Assembly (NCBI GenBank): GCA_007844125.1
Contig: CM017562.1
Span: 59,651,029 to 59,715,028, forward strand
Reading direction: 5' to 3'
Length of the DNA: 64,000 bases
Source of the DNA: Sinonovacula constricta
Lineage: Eukaryota > Mollusca > Bivalvia > Cardiida > Solecurtidae
Shown piece after piece: positions 1 to 9,510 of this stretch. The notes under the pieces are model-generated. The model did no database searches and was not told the origin of the DNA. It was given only the letters and a program-made list of their open reading frames with translations. Numbering within the stretch: the stretch's first letter is position 1; the number at the start of each line of letters is the position of its first letter. The position numbers and the translations under genes were made by a program.

Positions 1-161
1 CAGTGTTACTAACATGGAATTTGTACACATTTTTATCTTACCACAAGTACATGAAGGGAGTTCAGTGTTACTTACATGGAATTTGTACACATTTTTATCT
101 TACCACAAGTACATGAAGGGAGTTCAGTGTTACTAACATGGAATTTGTACACATTTTTATA
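1..161. repeat. 62-bp tandem repeat, 2.6 copies, open at left edge
   Basis: The phrase CAGTGTTACT recurs at 1, 63 and 125, so the period is 62 bp. Copies are almost identical: one differs by AACATGG versus TTACATGG wording. The array begins before the window and ends at about 161, where the target site of the adjacent MITE lies. Confidence 0.9.
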
Positions 162-168
162 AGTAAAT

Positions 169-720
169 CAGGGGCGGATCCAGGATTTTTATTTGTATTT
201 TTTTTTTGGTGAGTGGGTTGGGGTCCAAATTTAGTGAGGACAAGGGGTGCTAGTTGTGCTAGTGGGGTCTGGGAGCATGCTCTTCCAAAAAACTTTTAAA
301 ATGCAGCTGCCAAATAGGGCCATCTTTTCCATGATTCCAAACAAATAATATATCGGTGACAAGGATAGTCTATAATCATATTTTTTTATGTGATTAGGGA
401 AGAGCTCAAAATATGTGAGAACCATGAGGAGCGTTTTTGTGTCTGGAGGCATGCTCTCACAGGAGGAGTGTTGATACCTAGAAGCCAAATAGTGTCATAT
501 CCTGCATTTCTGCACAAGCTTGACAGACAGACCTTCATAGGAAATAGGCTTTTTTACATAAGTAGTTTAGTTTCAATGCATTTTTAATACATTTGTATAA
601 TTGTAAATATGTGCTTACTGTTCTTAACTGTGGCACTGGACACATGCAATGGTAAAATATACCTCCATGGAACAAAAATGCACCCCCCACCACCAACCCA
701 CCCCGCTAGATCCGCCCATG
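169..720. mobile_element. Non-autonomous DNA transposon (MITE-like), 552 bp, with TSD
   Basis: The left end reads CAGGGGCGGATCCAGG and the right end, reverse-complemented, reads CATGGGCGGATCTAGC, giving terminal inverted repeats with about 13 of 16 matches. The element is flanked on both sides by the same 5 bp, TAAAT (164-168 and 721-725), which is a target-site duplication seen directly in the sequence. The two ends carry G-rich and C-rich tracts. There is no transposase reading frame, so it must be moved in trans. The terminal motif GGGGCGGATCCAG is widespread in animal genomes, but I cannot assign a superfamily with certainty; a 5-bp TSD is only partly diagnostic. Confidence 0.8.
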
Positions 721-725
721 TAAAT

Positions 726-1104
726 GTTCATGACATACATATGAAAGGATAAAAAACTCATAAATGTAAATAAAGTGTAGAATACTTACCATGTCTTACA
801 AAAAGAAGTATAAAGGGTTAAGTTTAATCACTTTTTTATTTTTAATGTCATTTTAAAGGTAATGAGATAATTGATCTTATTTAAGTTTTACATTAGCTTT
901 ATGCCATGGTTGGACAACATCCAATTAAGTTAAGAGAATTCTTGAGTATTTTAATAAGAAGTGCTAACAAGGTTTTCTTCCTTATCTCATTTATACCTAG
1001 CCAGAGAAGTAATACACAATTAATATATTTTATTGTTGAAAATAGCCATATTTGTTGAAAATAGCCATATAAGTAATACATATATAATTAAAGAAGACAC
1101 TTAC
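726..1104. other. AT-rich single-copy DNA, nothing recognised
   Basis: Only a short direct duplication is visible: a 19-bp phrase containing GAAAATAGCCATAT occurs at 1033 and again at 1052. The short ORFs here are chance. Confidence 0.6.
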
Positions 1105-1146
1105 AGGTCACGATGCACCTGGGTCTGTCATTCAAGCACAGGATAT
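1105..1146 (-). CDS. Candidate 42-bp internal exon (minus strand), unidentified
   Basis: On the minus strand a pyrimidine-rich acceptor (TGTTTGTCTACTTTCAG) precedes base 1146 and a strong donor (GACCT|GTAAGTGTC) follows base 1105. The 42 bp between are divisible by three. One of the three frames is open and would read ILCLNDRPRCIVT; the other two contain stops. It is GC-richer than its surroundings. No domain is recognisable from 13 residues and no partner exon was found nearby, so this is a splice-signal-based candidate only. It could equally be a chance arrangement. Confidence 0.3.
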
Positions 1147-2340
1147 CTGAAAGTAGACAAACATACAATCTTGCAAAGGTCATTGTGACACATATTTATG
1201 GAATTTACAAATTTATGCATTAATGTGAATGAACAGGAAGATGCAACTCATAAAATGTTGTCAATTAGTATACCAATAACACAATTCATCAATCAACAAA
1301 AAGAATAGGATGCAGATACCGTCTTTGTTTATTTTGTGGATACAGATGATGGTTCAGTGAAAAGCCATCAAGAATATCTAAGCATGCTATATATTCCTTT
1401 TTTCTAATGTGTTATACTAATAACCTAATAAAACAAGCTGCATCATTGATAAAACTGTATGCAATTATTGATGTAATTAAATTCCCTATTTTTAACACTT
1501 CAATGTTTGTCGGAGCTAACAGGAGACATGACATTTTTAGGGAGAGATGGAGCAGTATGGAGGGATAAACTGGTTCTATTCAACTGCCCATTGCCATTGT
1601 TCTCTTCTTTATTAATAACATCAGATTTGCATTTTAAGATCTACAGTGAACCAAAAATTAAGCATCTCCAGCACAAACAAAAAATGGAACAATGTAGTAT
1701 AAATATTACAAATAAGAGATATGGTACAAGGGAACTAACTTCTGCATGCAATGTTGTATTATATGTATTAGAGTTGTCTCTCTTTGATAAATCTAGGCTG
1801 GGTTACAGTTGATGAGACAGCATTTCAAGTGTATCATGAACAACTGAAAACAACATAGAGACAATAAGAGTTCAGGATAGTGTAAGAGATAGTTCTGTAT
1901 GTGTAAACAACAGCACCCCTTGTTAGATATTTGTCCATCACCAATACACATCATTTACAACCTTAATGCATTTTCCAGTCCTATGGTAATCAATCATGGA
2001 TGAAATATCACTATCCCAAAAGAATCAACAGAAAAACTGATCTACCTCTTACATACCATTAACTGCTGGTAAAGCAATTAGCTCAGAGATAATAAGTTTA
2101 TCACTCGCTGCCATACAAAACAACCATCACTACAGATACAGGCTATAACTGATGTTAATGCAGCAGTACGAATCTTAAATCTCCAAGCACAGCTGGAAGC
2201 TAATGAAGTGAATTTGTTACATTTACTGGATATGATTTTTATAATCTGCTAAATGAGATACTAGAAACTGGCAGGCAGGCTGTACTCTGTCTCTTAGTGC
2301 AAGAACAGGATGTGCTGGGGTGGGACAGTGACAAAATAGA
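1147..2340. other. AT-rich DNA, no gene recognised
   Basis: The longest open frame (1507-1812, plus strand) has no recognisable motif and ordinary AT-rich composition; I regard it as chance. No mobile-element ends were seen. Confidence 0.5.
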
Positions 2341-2356
2341 CAAACCTGCAATAGGC

Positions 2357-3596
2357 AACATACCCTGAATGTGCCAACAACTACTGCACTGCCAACAGTC
2401 AAACAAGCAACATACCCTGAATGTGCCAACAACTACTGCACTGCCATCAGTCAAACAAGCAACATACCCTGAATGTGCCAACAACTACTGCACTGCCATC
2501 AGTCAAACAAGCAACTTACCCTGAATGTGCCAACAACTACTGCACTGCCATCAGTCAAACAAGCAACATACCCTGAATGTGCCAACAACTACTGCACTGC
2601 CAACAGTCAAACAAGTAACATACCCTGAATGTGCCAACAACTACTGCACTGCCATCAGTCAAACAAGCAACATACCCTGAATGTGCCAACAACTACTGCA
2701 CTGCCATCAGTCAAACAAGCAACATACCCTGAATGTGCCAACAACTACTTCACTGCCATCAGTCAAACAAGCAACATACCCTGAATGTGCCAACAACTAC
2801 TTCACTGCCATCAGTCAAACAAGCAACATACCCTGAATGTGCCAACAACTACTTCACTGCCATCAGTCAAACAAGCAACATACCCTGAATGTGCCAACAA
2901 CTACTGCACTGCCATCAGTCAAACAAGCAACATACCCTGAATGTGCCAACAACTACTTCACTGCCAACAGTCAAACAAGCAACATACCCTGAATGTGCCA
3001 ACAATTACTTCACTGCCATCAGTCAAACAAGCAACATACCCTGAATGTGCCAACAACTACTTCACTGCCATCAGTCAAACAAGCAACATACCCTGAATGT
3101 GCCAACTACTTCACTGCCAACAGTCAAACAAGCAACTTACCCTGAATGTGCCAACAACTACTTCACTGCCGTCAGTCAAACAAGCAACATACCCTGAATG
3201 TGCCAACAACTACTTCACTGCCAACAGTCAAACAAGCAACATACCCTGAATGTGCCAACAACTACTTCACTGCCATCAGTCAAACAAGCAACATACCCTG
3301 AATGTGCCAACAACTACTTCACTGCCATCAGTCAAACAAGCAACATACCCTGAATGTGCCAACAACTACTTCACTGCCATCAGTCAAACAAGCAACATAC
3401 CCTGAATGTGCCAACAACTACTTCACTGCCAACAGTCAAACAAGCAACATACCCTGAATGTGCCAACAACTACTTCACTGCCATCAGTCAAACAAGCAAC
3501 ATACCCTGAATGTGTCAACAACTACTGCACTGCCATCAGTCAAACAAGCAACATACCCTGAATGTGCCAACAACTACTGCACTGCCATCAGTCAAC
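2357..3596. repeat. 52-bp minisatellite, about 24 copies
   Basis: AACATACCCTGAATGTGCC recurs at 2357, 2409, 2461 and so on with a 52-bp step. Copies differ mainly at two positions (CTGCACTGCC versus TTCACTGCC; CATCAG versus CAACAG). One unit near 3105 lacks 3 bp. The TTCACTGCC variant dominates the middle and the GCACTGCC variant both ends, which is the pattern expected from internal amplification. Short open frames on both strands simply follow the repeat. The period equals that of the large array at 20 kb but the sequence is unrelated. Confidence 0.95.
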
Positions 3597-3652
3597 ACGC
3601 ACCGTACAGAACCCACCAGACAAGTGTAAATAGACCTAATGATTGAGACCCT

Positions 3653-3738
3653 GTTGCAAACAGAGAAGATTCTGGTCATATGGCTTAAAATAGGAGGTGG
3701 TTGATCTGGATCTACACTGTTTGCTTAAGTCTGATTCT
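3653..3738 (+). repeat. Foldback element copy
   Basis: Left arm TTGCAAACAGAGAAGATTC, then the better preserved right arm GATCTGGATCTACACTGT and TTGCTTAAGTCTGATT. It lies about 55 bp after the end of the 52-bp minisatellite. Confidence 0.7.
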
Positions 3739-4389
3739 TATTAACAGGGGAAGGAACTAACAGTAGTATACACAAATATAAACATATTGTGACTGGCTTA
3801 ATAAAATGACATTAATTTGATTAAAGTATATAATCAATTACATTTTTAAGATTAAAAAACACCCTATTATTTCTAGACAAATGGAGATAATATTTAATTG
3901 AAAAGATACAGGTTTTGGATGATGATTTGGATGGTTTTACTGGATGCTGAAATGTTTAGCATACAGTTTTTTTCATTGAAAAGCAAAAATGCATTTAACA
4001 AGCACATAATTAGTAGTCATAGTATTTTTCAAGTGTCACAGGGTATCTTATTTGTATAATACCTTTAGTTTGCATTGCACATACTTTTTATTTAGTGTAA
4101 GAAATAAAACATCTCTTAAAACACTTATGTTCATTACAGTCTTAATTACACTACTTAACGTCAAAAAAGATAGAGTACTGTATTGTAAGAACAAACATTG
4201 TTTGACAAGTAGAGGAATGAAGACAGTTGCTTGGTGACAAATAAGCCAGTCCTATTGACATACAGGCAGCATTTTCTTTTTATATATTCCTATTAAGTTT
4301 ATTATTATAATCTATTTGCAGGTGGTGATTTTAACCTATACCTCAATTATATATTCATTAAAAAAAATAATCTAATACTTTAAATAATA
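3739..4389. other. AT-rich DNA, nothing recognised
   Basis: Low-complexity A/T-rich sequence without recognisable exon, repeat or RNA gene. Confidence 0.5.
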
Positions 4390-4800
4390 ATGAATTGCTG
4401 TTTTAAAGTTCCCAGATCTGTCCATGATGAAACAATCCCCTGGTTTGAGCTTCCACAACAATAGAAGGATCTCACCTCCTTATAATCTCCCAGCCTCCCC
4501 CATTACACTGGCAGCGCTCCTGAGATAGCATCTCATTTAAATGAGACAACAGTCACCATCATCATCAGCAGCAGCTCAACAAAGGTGTCAGGGAGCCTTC
4601 ATGATTTATCGGCCATTTCATTTATTTTCACAAGTGATGTGTATTTTCCTACTCCAGGAAGATGTGCCTCCAGGGAGTGATGTGATGACACCGTTATAAT
4701 TACACTATCCACTTCTATCTACTGCCATTAAATCACAAGAATCAGTTAATAGACTGTCACACATTGTGATCACAATCAACAGTTACACCAACAAAGGAAA
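4390..4800. promoter_or_regulatory. GC-richer block, possible conserved non-coding element
   Basis: A roughly 400-bp island of mixed composition in AT-rich DNA, with a palindromic CTCATTTAAATGAG, homeodomain-type ATTAA/TTAAT cores and a TGATTTATCGGCC segment. On the minus strand one short frame between a weak acceptor (CTATCTCAG) and GTGAGATCC is open for 44 bp. Nothing identifies it as coding. The regulatory label is an inference from composition and motif content only. Confidence 0.2.
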
Positions 4801-5026
4801 CCACGGCAGGCCTGTGCTGGAATCCTATCATCAGGTTCACAGAATCATAAATAAAAAAATATAAAAAAAACTACCCTGGGTTAACATTAACCCTAATAAT
4901 CTCACATGTAGTAAAACAGCAATTATTAATCTTAAGTGTATTTTTGGCTAACAGCACTTAAGTGTGTGGGGTTTTTTTTTGGCTAACAGCAACATGCAAA
5001 CACAACAAAGGTCTTCTGTTACAGAT

Positions 5027-5122
5027 TCAGCAGCAAAGTGCAAATCCTGATCAGACAGTTCCCAGAAGAAGCTGCCTTATCTATATTTAAGATGACTTCC
5101 TAAGCCTGATAAATTTGTGCTT
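5027..5122 (+). repeat. Foldback element copy, degenerate right arm
   Basis: CAGCAGCAAAGTGCAAATCC and CTGATCAGACAGTTCCCAG match the family left half; the tail TAAGCCTGATAAATTTGTGC is also conserved. Confidence 0.75.
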
Positions 5123-6440
5123 TACAAGCTGAATGTTAAATAAAAAAACATAACTTAGTAGAATGAATAAGAAAATTACATTGCTTATTTTTTTATTTGT
5201 AAGCTGTCATTATTTGAAAGCTGTCAAATCCCCAGGAATAATTTAAAAAAACAAAAAATGGGTTTTCTGAAATGTGTACTCTCTTTGTCAATTATTAAAT
5301 ATTACCTTTCCTATCCAAATAACTACCGCCATGGATATCTATATTATAAGTTAAGATTTATTAGGTACATTGCCTCAAAACCTCCACTTATCAATTGAAC
5401 AATGTACAAATGAAAAACATCTTTTATATAAATCCATTGCCACAGTAACATAAGAAGGTCGGCATACACAATATACTTGAGAACTATTTTTGTCATCATT
5501 TCCATGGTAACGCTGTTACAATGTCTCATGTTCCTGTTTAATTATCACTGCATTGTTTCCCCGGCAACGACCATGTAGAGAATCATTTCGGAATTAATCT
5601 CGATATTAATGTAAGCAATAAGCATTTAAAACCAAATAATAATTCCCATGTTAGGTTGTAATACACAAAATAAAGATTTTTAAAACAGAGAAAAGAATTG
5701 ACAGGACAACATTTAGTTATTATGCTTAAAATATTTTGCCATAAGAATTGATCTAGATGATTGGGATGAACCCCATGTCGTGCTTGGTGTCTATCAATAC
5801 TGTATGTTTTAAATGTACTAAGTTGTCAGCAAATAAGTAAAAATACATGGAATATTTCTCCTTATCAAGCTGCCTTTTGTTAAAACCCCAAACTTAATTA
5901 TTAGTTTTGGATCATATATACACACTACCATATATACACACTATATAAACCTTTAGTCTTGTAAATATGTGATAAGCAGACCAAGAGTTTGTAGCAGGCC
6001 TAGGTTTAACAACCAAGCAGTAGGAAATTACTATTTTCATCAACAGGAAACAAATAATTATCAGCCAAGTTCACACATTATCAACCTACAATAATGTCTA
6101 ATTAAAGTTGTTAATTGTCTTACTAGACAGGACTATTGACAGTTGTGCTGTCAAAGCCATAGGTTTGTGGTTCTGCCATAAACAGGTAACTTGTGTGATT
6201 CAATGATTTATATGTGCATTTCATTATCTCTTCAATTCCATTGCAGGAACCATGATTCTCCTTTTGAAGAATTTTCTCTGAATGTACAGTCAGGTACCTG
6301 AGTTCCACAACAGAACAATTCATCAGTAAGGTTACCATTCACGAGACAAGGGCCATACTATGAAGTAGAACTTATGGTCATGCTACTTTTGATTAATCAA
6401 CACTAATTCCTAAGCAATCTGCAAAGGAAAATGCTGATAC
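5123..6440. other. AT-rich DNA with no recognised gene
   Basis: Apart from the X-box-like pair listed separately, I see only AT-rich sequence. Open frames on the minus strand (5344-5529, 6123-6338) have no recognisable motif. Confidence 0.5.
5498..5568. promoter_or_regulatory. Two RFX X-box-like motifs 57 bp apart
   Basis: ATTTCCATGGTAAC (5498-5511) and GTTTCCCCGGCAAC (5555-5568) both resemble the palindromic RFX consensus GTTNCCATGGNAAC. RFX factors control ciliary genes in animals. Function here is inference. Confidence 0.25.
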
Positions 6441-7012
6441 TTTGCAGCAAATAGTGAAGATCTGGATGAGACAGTATGAATCTACACTATTAGCCTGATC
6501 AAAGATATGGATGAGACAGTATAAATCTACACTATTAGCCTGATCAAAGATCTGGATGAGACAGTATGAATCTACACTATTAGCCTGATCAAAGATATGG
6601 ATGAGACAGTATAAATCTACACTATTAGCCTGATCAAAGATCTGGATGAGACAGTATGAATCTACACTATTAGCCTGATCAAAGATCTGGATGAGACAGT
6701 ATGAATCTTCACTATTAGCCTGATCAAAGATCTGGATGAGACAGTATGAATCTACACTATTAGCCTGATCAAAGATCTGGATGAGACAGTATGAATCTAC
6801 ACTATTAGCCTGATCAAAGATCTGAATGAGACAGTATGAATCTACACTATTAGCCTGATCAAAGATCTGGATAAGACAGTATAAATCTACACTATTAGCC
6901 TGATCAAAGATCTGGATGAGACAGTATGAATCTACACTATTAGCCTGATCAAAGATCTGGATGAGACAGTATGAATCTACACTATTAGCCTGATCATTTT
7001 GTGTCAGCAGGA
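6441..7012. repeat. 45-bp minisatellite (12 copies) grown inside a foldback element
   Basis: From 6459 to 6996 the unit GATCTGGATGAGACAGTATG... recurs every 45 bp about 12 times. Just before it is GCAGCAAATAGTGAAGATC, the family left arm, and each unit contains ATCTACACTATTAGCCTGAT, which is the family right arm. After the array TTTTGTGTCAGCAGGATC resembles the family tail. GATATGG and GATCTGG variants alternate at the left end, suggesting a 90-bp dimer step. Confidence 0.9.
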
Positions 7013-7171
7013 TCTAATGTAAAAAAAAAAAAGATCTATTTATATAAAACGTCAAGGGAGCAATTATCCCAGCAGATAATGTTATCAGGATATAATATGA
7101 TACTAGAGGCTTTATGGCAGCCTGTACAGTGCTATAAACATGAGAAAACACAAGTATCAGCTGGATAAGAG
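7013..7171. other. Spacer between two minisatellites
   Basis: Contains an A12 run and AT-rich sequence; nothing else recognised. Confidence 0.5.
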
Positions 7172-7572
7172 ACTGTAGTTGGAATAGCAAGAGTGTACTG
7201 TCTGCCAATCAGAGGTATTGCTTCTGTCCCCTGGTTACAGACTGTAGTTGGAATAGCAGGGGTGTACTGTCTGCCAATCAGAGGTATTGCTTCTGTCCCC
7301 TGGTTACAAACTGTAGTTGGAATAGCAGGGGTGTACTGTCTGCCAATCAGAGGTATTGCTTCTGTCCCCTGGTTACAAACTGCAGTTGGTATAACAGAAG
7401 TATATCTGTCAAATGTAATGATTCTGTGTCCTGGTCACAAACTGTAGTTGGTATAACAGAAGTACATCTGTCAAATGTAATGATTCTGTGTCCTGGTCAC
7501 AAACTGTAGTTGGTGTAGCAGAAGTGTGTCTGCCAATCATAGGGTAATGCTTCTGTGCCCTGGTCACAAATC
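7172..7572. repeat. 69/62-bp minisatellite, 6 copies in two subtypes
   Basis: ACTGTAGTTGG (or ACTGCAGTTGG) starts at 7172, 7241, 7310, 7379, 7441 and 7503. The first three units are 69 bp and contain GCCAATCAGAGGTATTGC; the next two are 62 bp and contain CAAATGTAATGATTC; the last is mixed. The plus-strand open frame across it exists only because 69 is divisible by three. Confidence 0.9.
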
Positions 7573-8059
7573 GATTTCATTTCTTATATGGAAGAGTCAG
7601 AAACTGATTGTGTTCATTTTACCTATTTTTTTTTCATAAAGCAGTTTTGGAAAAAGTGGAAAATAAGCATTACAAAAATACTACAAATGTACATGCAAGT
7701 ACATGTAAGGCCAAAAACTACCTGAAGATCTTTTGAGAAGGCCATGCGGTTTTCATTTTGCAGCCATATTAGATCTTGTTTTACAATGAAATGAAAAAAT
7801 GCAAAACAAATAATTTTTTAGGATTGTGTAGCTTATAACAGCTTTATTACAAATTTAAATATAAGATAATAACAAAGCTTGATAAATTTGGTTATTTGAG
7901 TAATCTTAATTAGCATATTGCCTAATAAACACATAAACTTCTGAACAATTCCATTTGATTTTTTAGGAAAATGCCCTACTAAACAAGTGTTTATTTTTTT
8001 AGCGCAAATATTAATAATTTAATTAAGAACAAGAGCAACGTAAGGCGGAGCAAAATATG
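7573..8059. other. AT-rich DNA, nothing recognised
   Basis: Very AT-rich with poly-T and poly-A runs; no gene or repeat recognised. Confidence 0.5.
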
Positions 8060-8690
8060 CCCATCAATTGAGCAATTTAAAAACTGCTGTGTACTCTTGT
8101 GCAATGCAGTATGGCAAAGTTTTTTTATTGCACTCTGGGTTGTTGCAACAAAAACTGAAATTATGGTTGAATAATGTAAAAAAAAATCTTTAAGGTAATC
8201 CACCAAACTGCTGTGCACTGTTGTGCAATGCACTCTGGCATATACACGATTGAAGATTCTTGTGCACTGCACTCCATCTCAATGCGATCTATCCCCCTTC
8301 GAAGATTCAAGTCAATAGCTTTGATAACAGTTGTTATGCTCTGGACAAGAAAATTAAACCAAGAGGAATCACTCTAAAATCATGAAGTGCAGAGTGATGG
8401 TTCTTGTGTAGTGCACTATGTATCATTGAGATCTTTCTACCTATGAAGTTTCAAGTCAATAGCATTGATAGTCTTGGAGTTATGCTCCTGACAAGAAAAT
8501 TAATCAAAAGGAATAACACCAAAATTATGAAGTGCAGAGTGATGGTTCTTATGCAATGCACTCCATCTCTATGAGATCTATCCACCAATGGAGTTTCAAG
8601 TCAATAGCTTTGATAGTGTTGGAGTTATGCTCCGGACAAACATCAGGACGCCATATGCATGCCCGCCACCCAGCCATAGGTGATCTTAAA
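8060..8690. mobile_element. Bivalve-type dispersed element with 145-bp internal units
   Basis: AAGTGCAGAGTGATGGTTCT recurs at 8385 and 8530 (145-bp step), with an older, shorter version before it (TTGTGCAATGCACTCTGGC near 8220 and a relative near 8098). Each unit contains TTCAAGTCAATAGC, GGAGTTATGCTC and GACAAGAAAATTAA. The right end reads GACGCCATATGCATGCCC followed by GCCACC. From general knowledge this wording is common in bivalve genomes as an unclassified dispersed repeat; no coding capacity is visible. Confidence 0.65.
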
Positions 8691-8740
8691 CGTGTGTATA
8701 AAAAATGTTAATTGCCAAAGCAAATTAATTTTGCAAGTGT

Positions 8741-8825
8741 AACAACACTCAAAATACAATCAGACAAACAACACTCCAAATACAATCAGACAAACAACAC
8801 TCCAAAAACAATCAAACAACTGGAA
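8741..8825. repeat. 26-bp tandem repeat, about 3 copies
   Basis: AACAACACTC begins at 8741, 8767 and 8793; each unit continues with AATACAATCAGACA or a variant. Confidence 0.85.
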
Positions 8826-8859
8826 TACAATTAGACACATACATTAATCACCAGCTAAC

Positions 8860-9180
8860 ATAATTCAACCTCCTGTAGGTCATGTGACCTTTACAGTGGT
8901 CTTGTAAACTTTGGGAAGCAGGTCATGATGAGTTCAAGATAAACACTGATACCCATTTTCTGTGATCCTAGTGCTAATGCTGATGCATGCTAATTGTTGT
9001 TAATTGAATATTTAGACAGCAGTCCACCAATGAGGTGCTAATTGCTGCTATTGAATGACTGATGTATGAACAGTGGCAATAAATTCCAATTATGCCAACA
9101 AAACAGTCAGCAAATGACTGTATGTCAGTCACGCTGAACAGTTGACATGTCATGGCAATTGTACTCTGCACCAATTTGCT
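8860..9180. promoter_or_regulatory. Block dense in homeodomain-type TAATTG cores
   Basis: GCTAATTGTTGTTAATTGAA (from about 8988) and TGCTAATTGCTGCTATTGAA (from about 9036) place at least three TAATTG cores within 60 bp, in a segment less AT-biased than its neighbours. It also holds GGTCATGTGACC, a near-perfect palindrome. A cis-regulatory role is inference. Confidence 0.2.
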
Positions 9181-9214
9181 TAATACTATGTAGTCCGAGT
9201 CATGAGACAGAGTA

Positions 9215-9510
9215 CATTGATTTTCTAATAGTATGCCAGAGCCAAACTTTAATATTCAGGGCATCTTATTTTCTGTCAGTATCCCTGAGCCTAACTAAGA
9301 TATTCAGGGCTAGTGATTTTCTTTTCTATCAGCATCCCAGAGCCCAAGTACATGTAAGATATTCAGGGTCAGTGATTTTCTATCAGTATCCTATAAACTG
9401 ACTAGGATATTAAAGGCATGTGATTTTCTATCTGTAGCCAAACTAGGATATTCAGTGTCTGTGTTTTTCTATCAATGTCCAAGATATTGAGGACCTGTGG
9501 TTTCTATCTG
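9215..9510. repeat. Degenerate ~55-60-bp minisatellite, about 5 copies
   Basis: GATATTCAGG or a variant is followed each time by GTGATTTTCTATCAGTATCC or a variant. Units differ by many substitutions and indels, so this is an old array. Confidence 0.75.
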
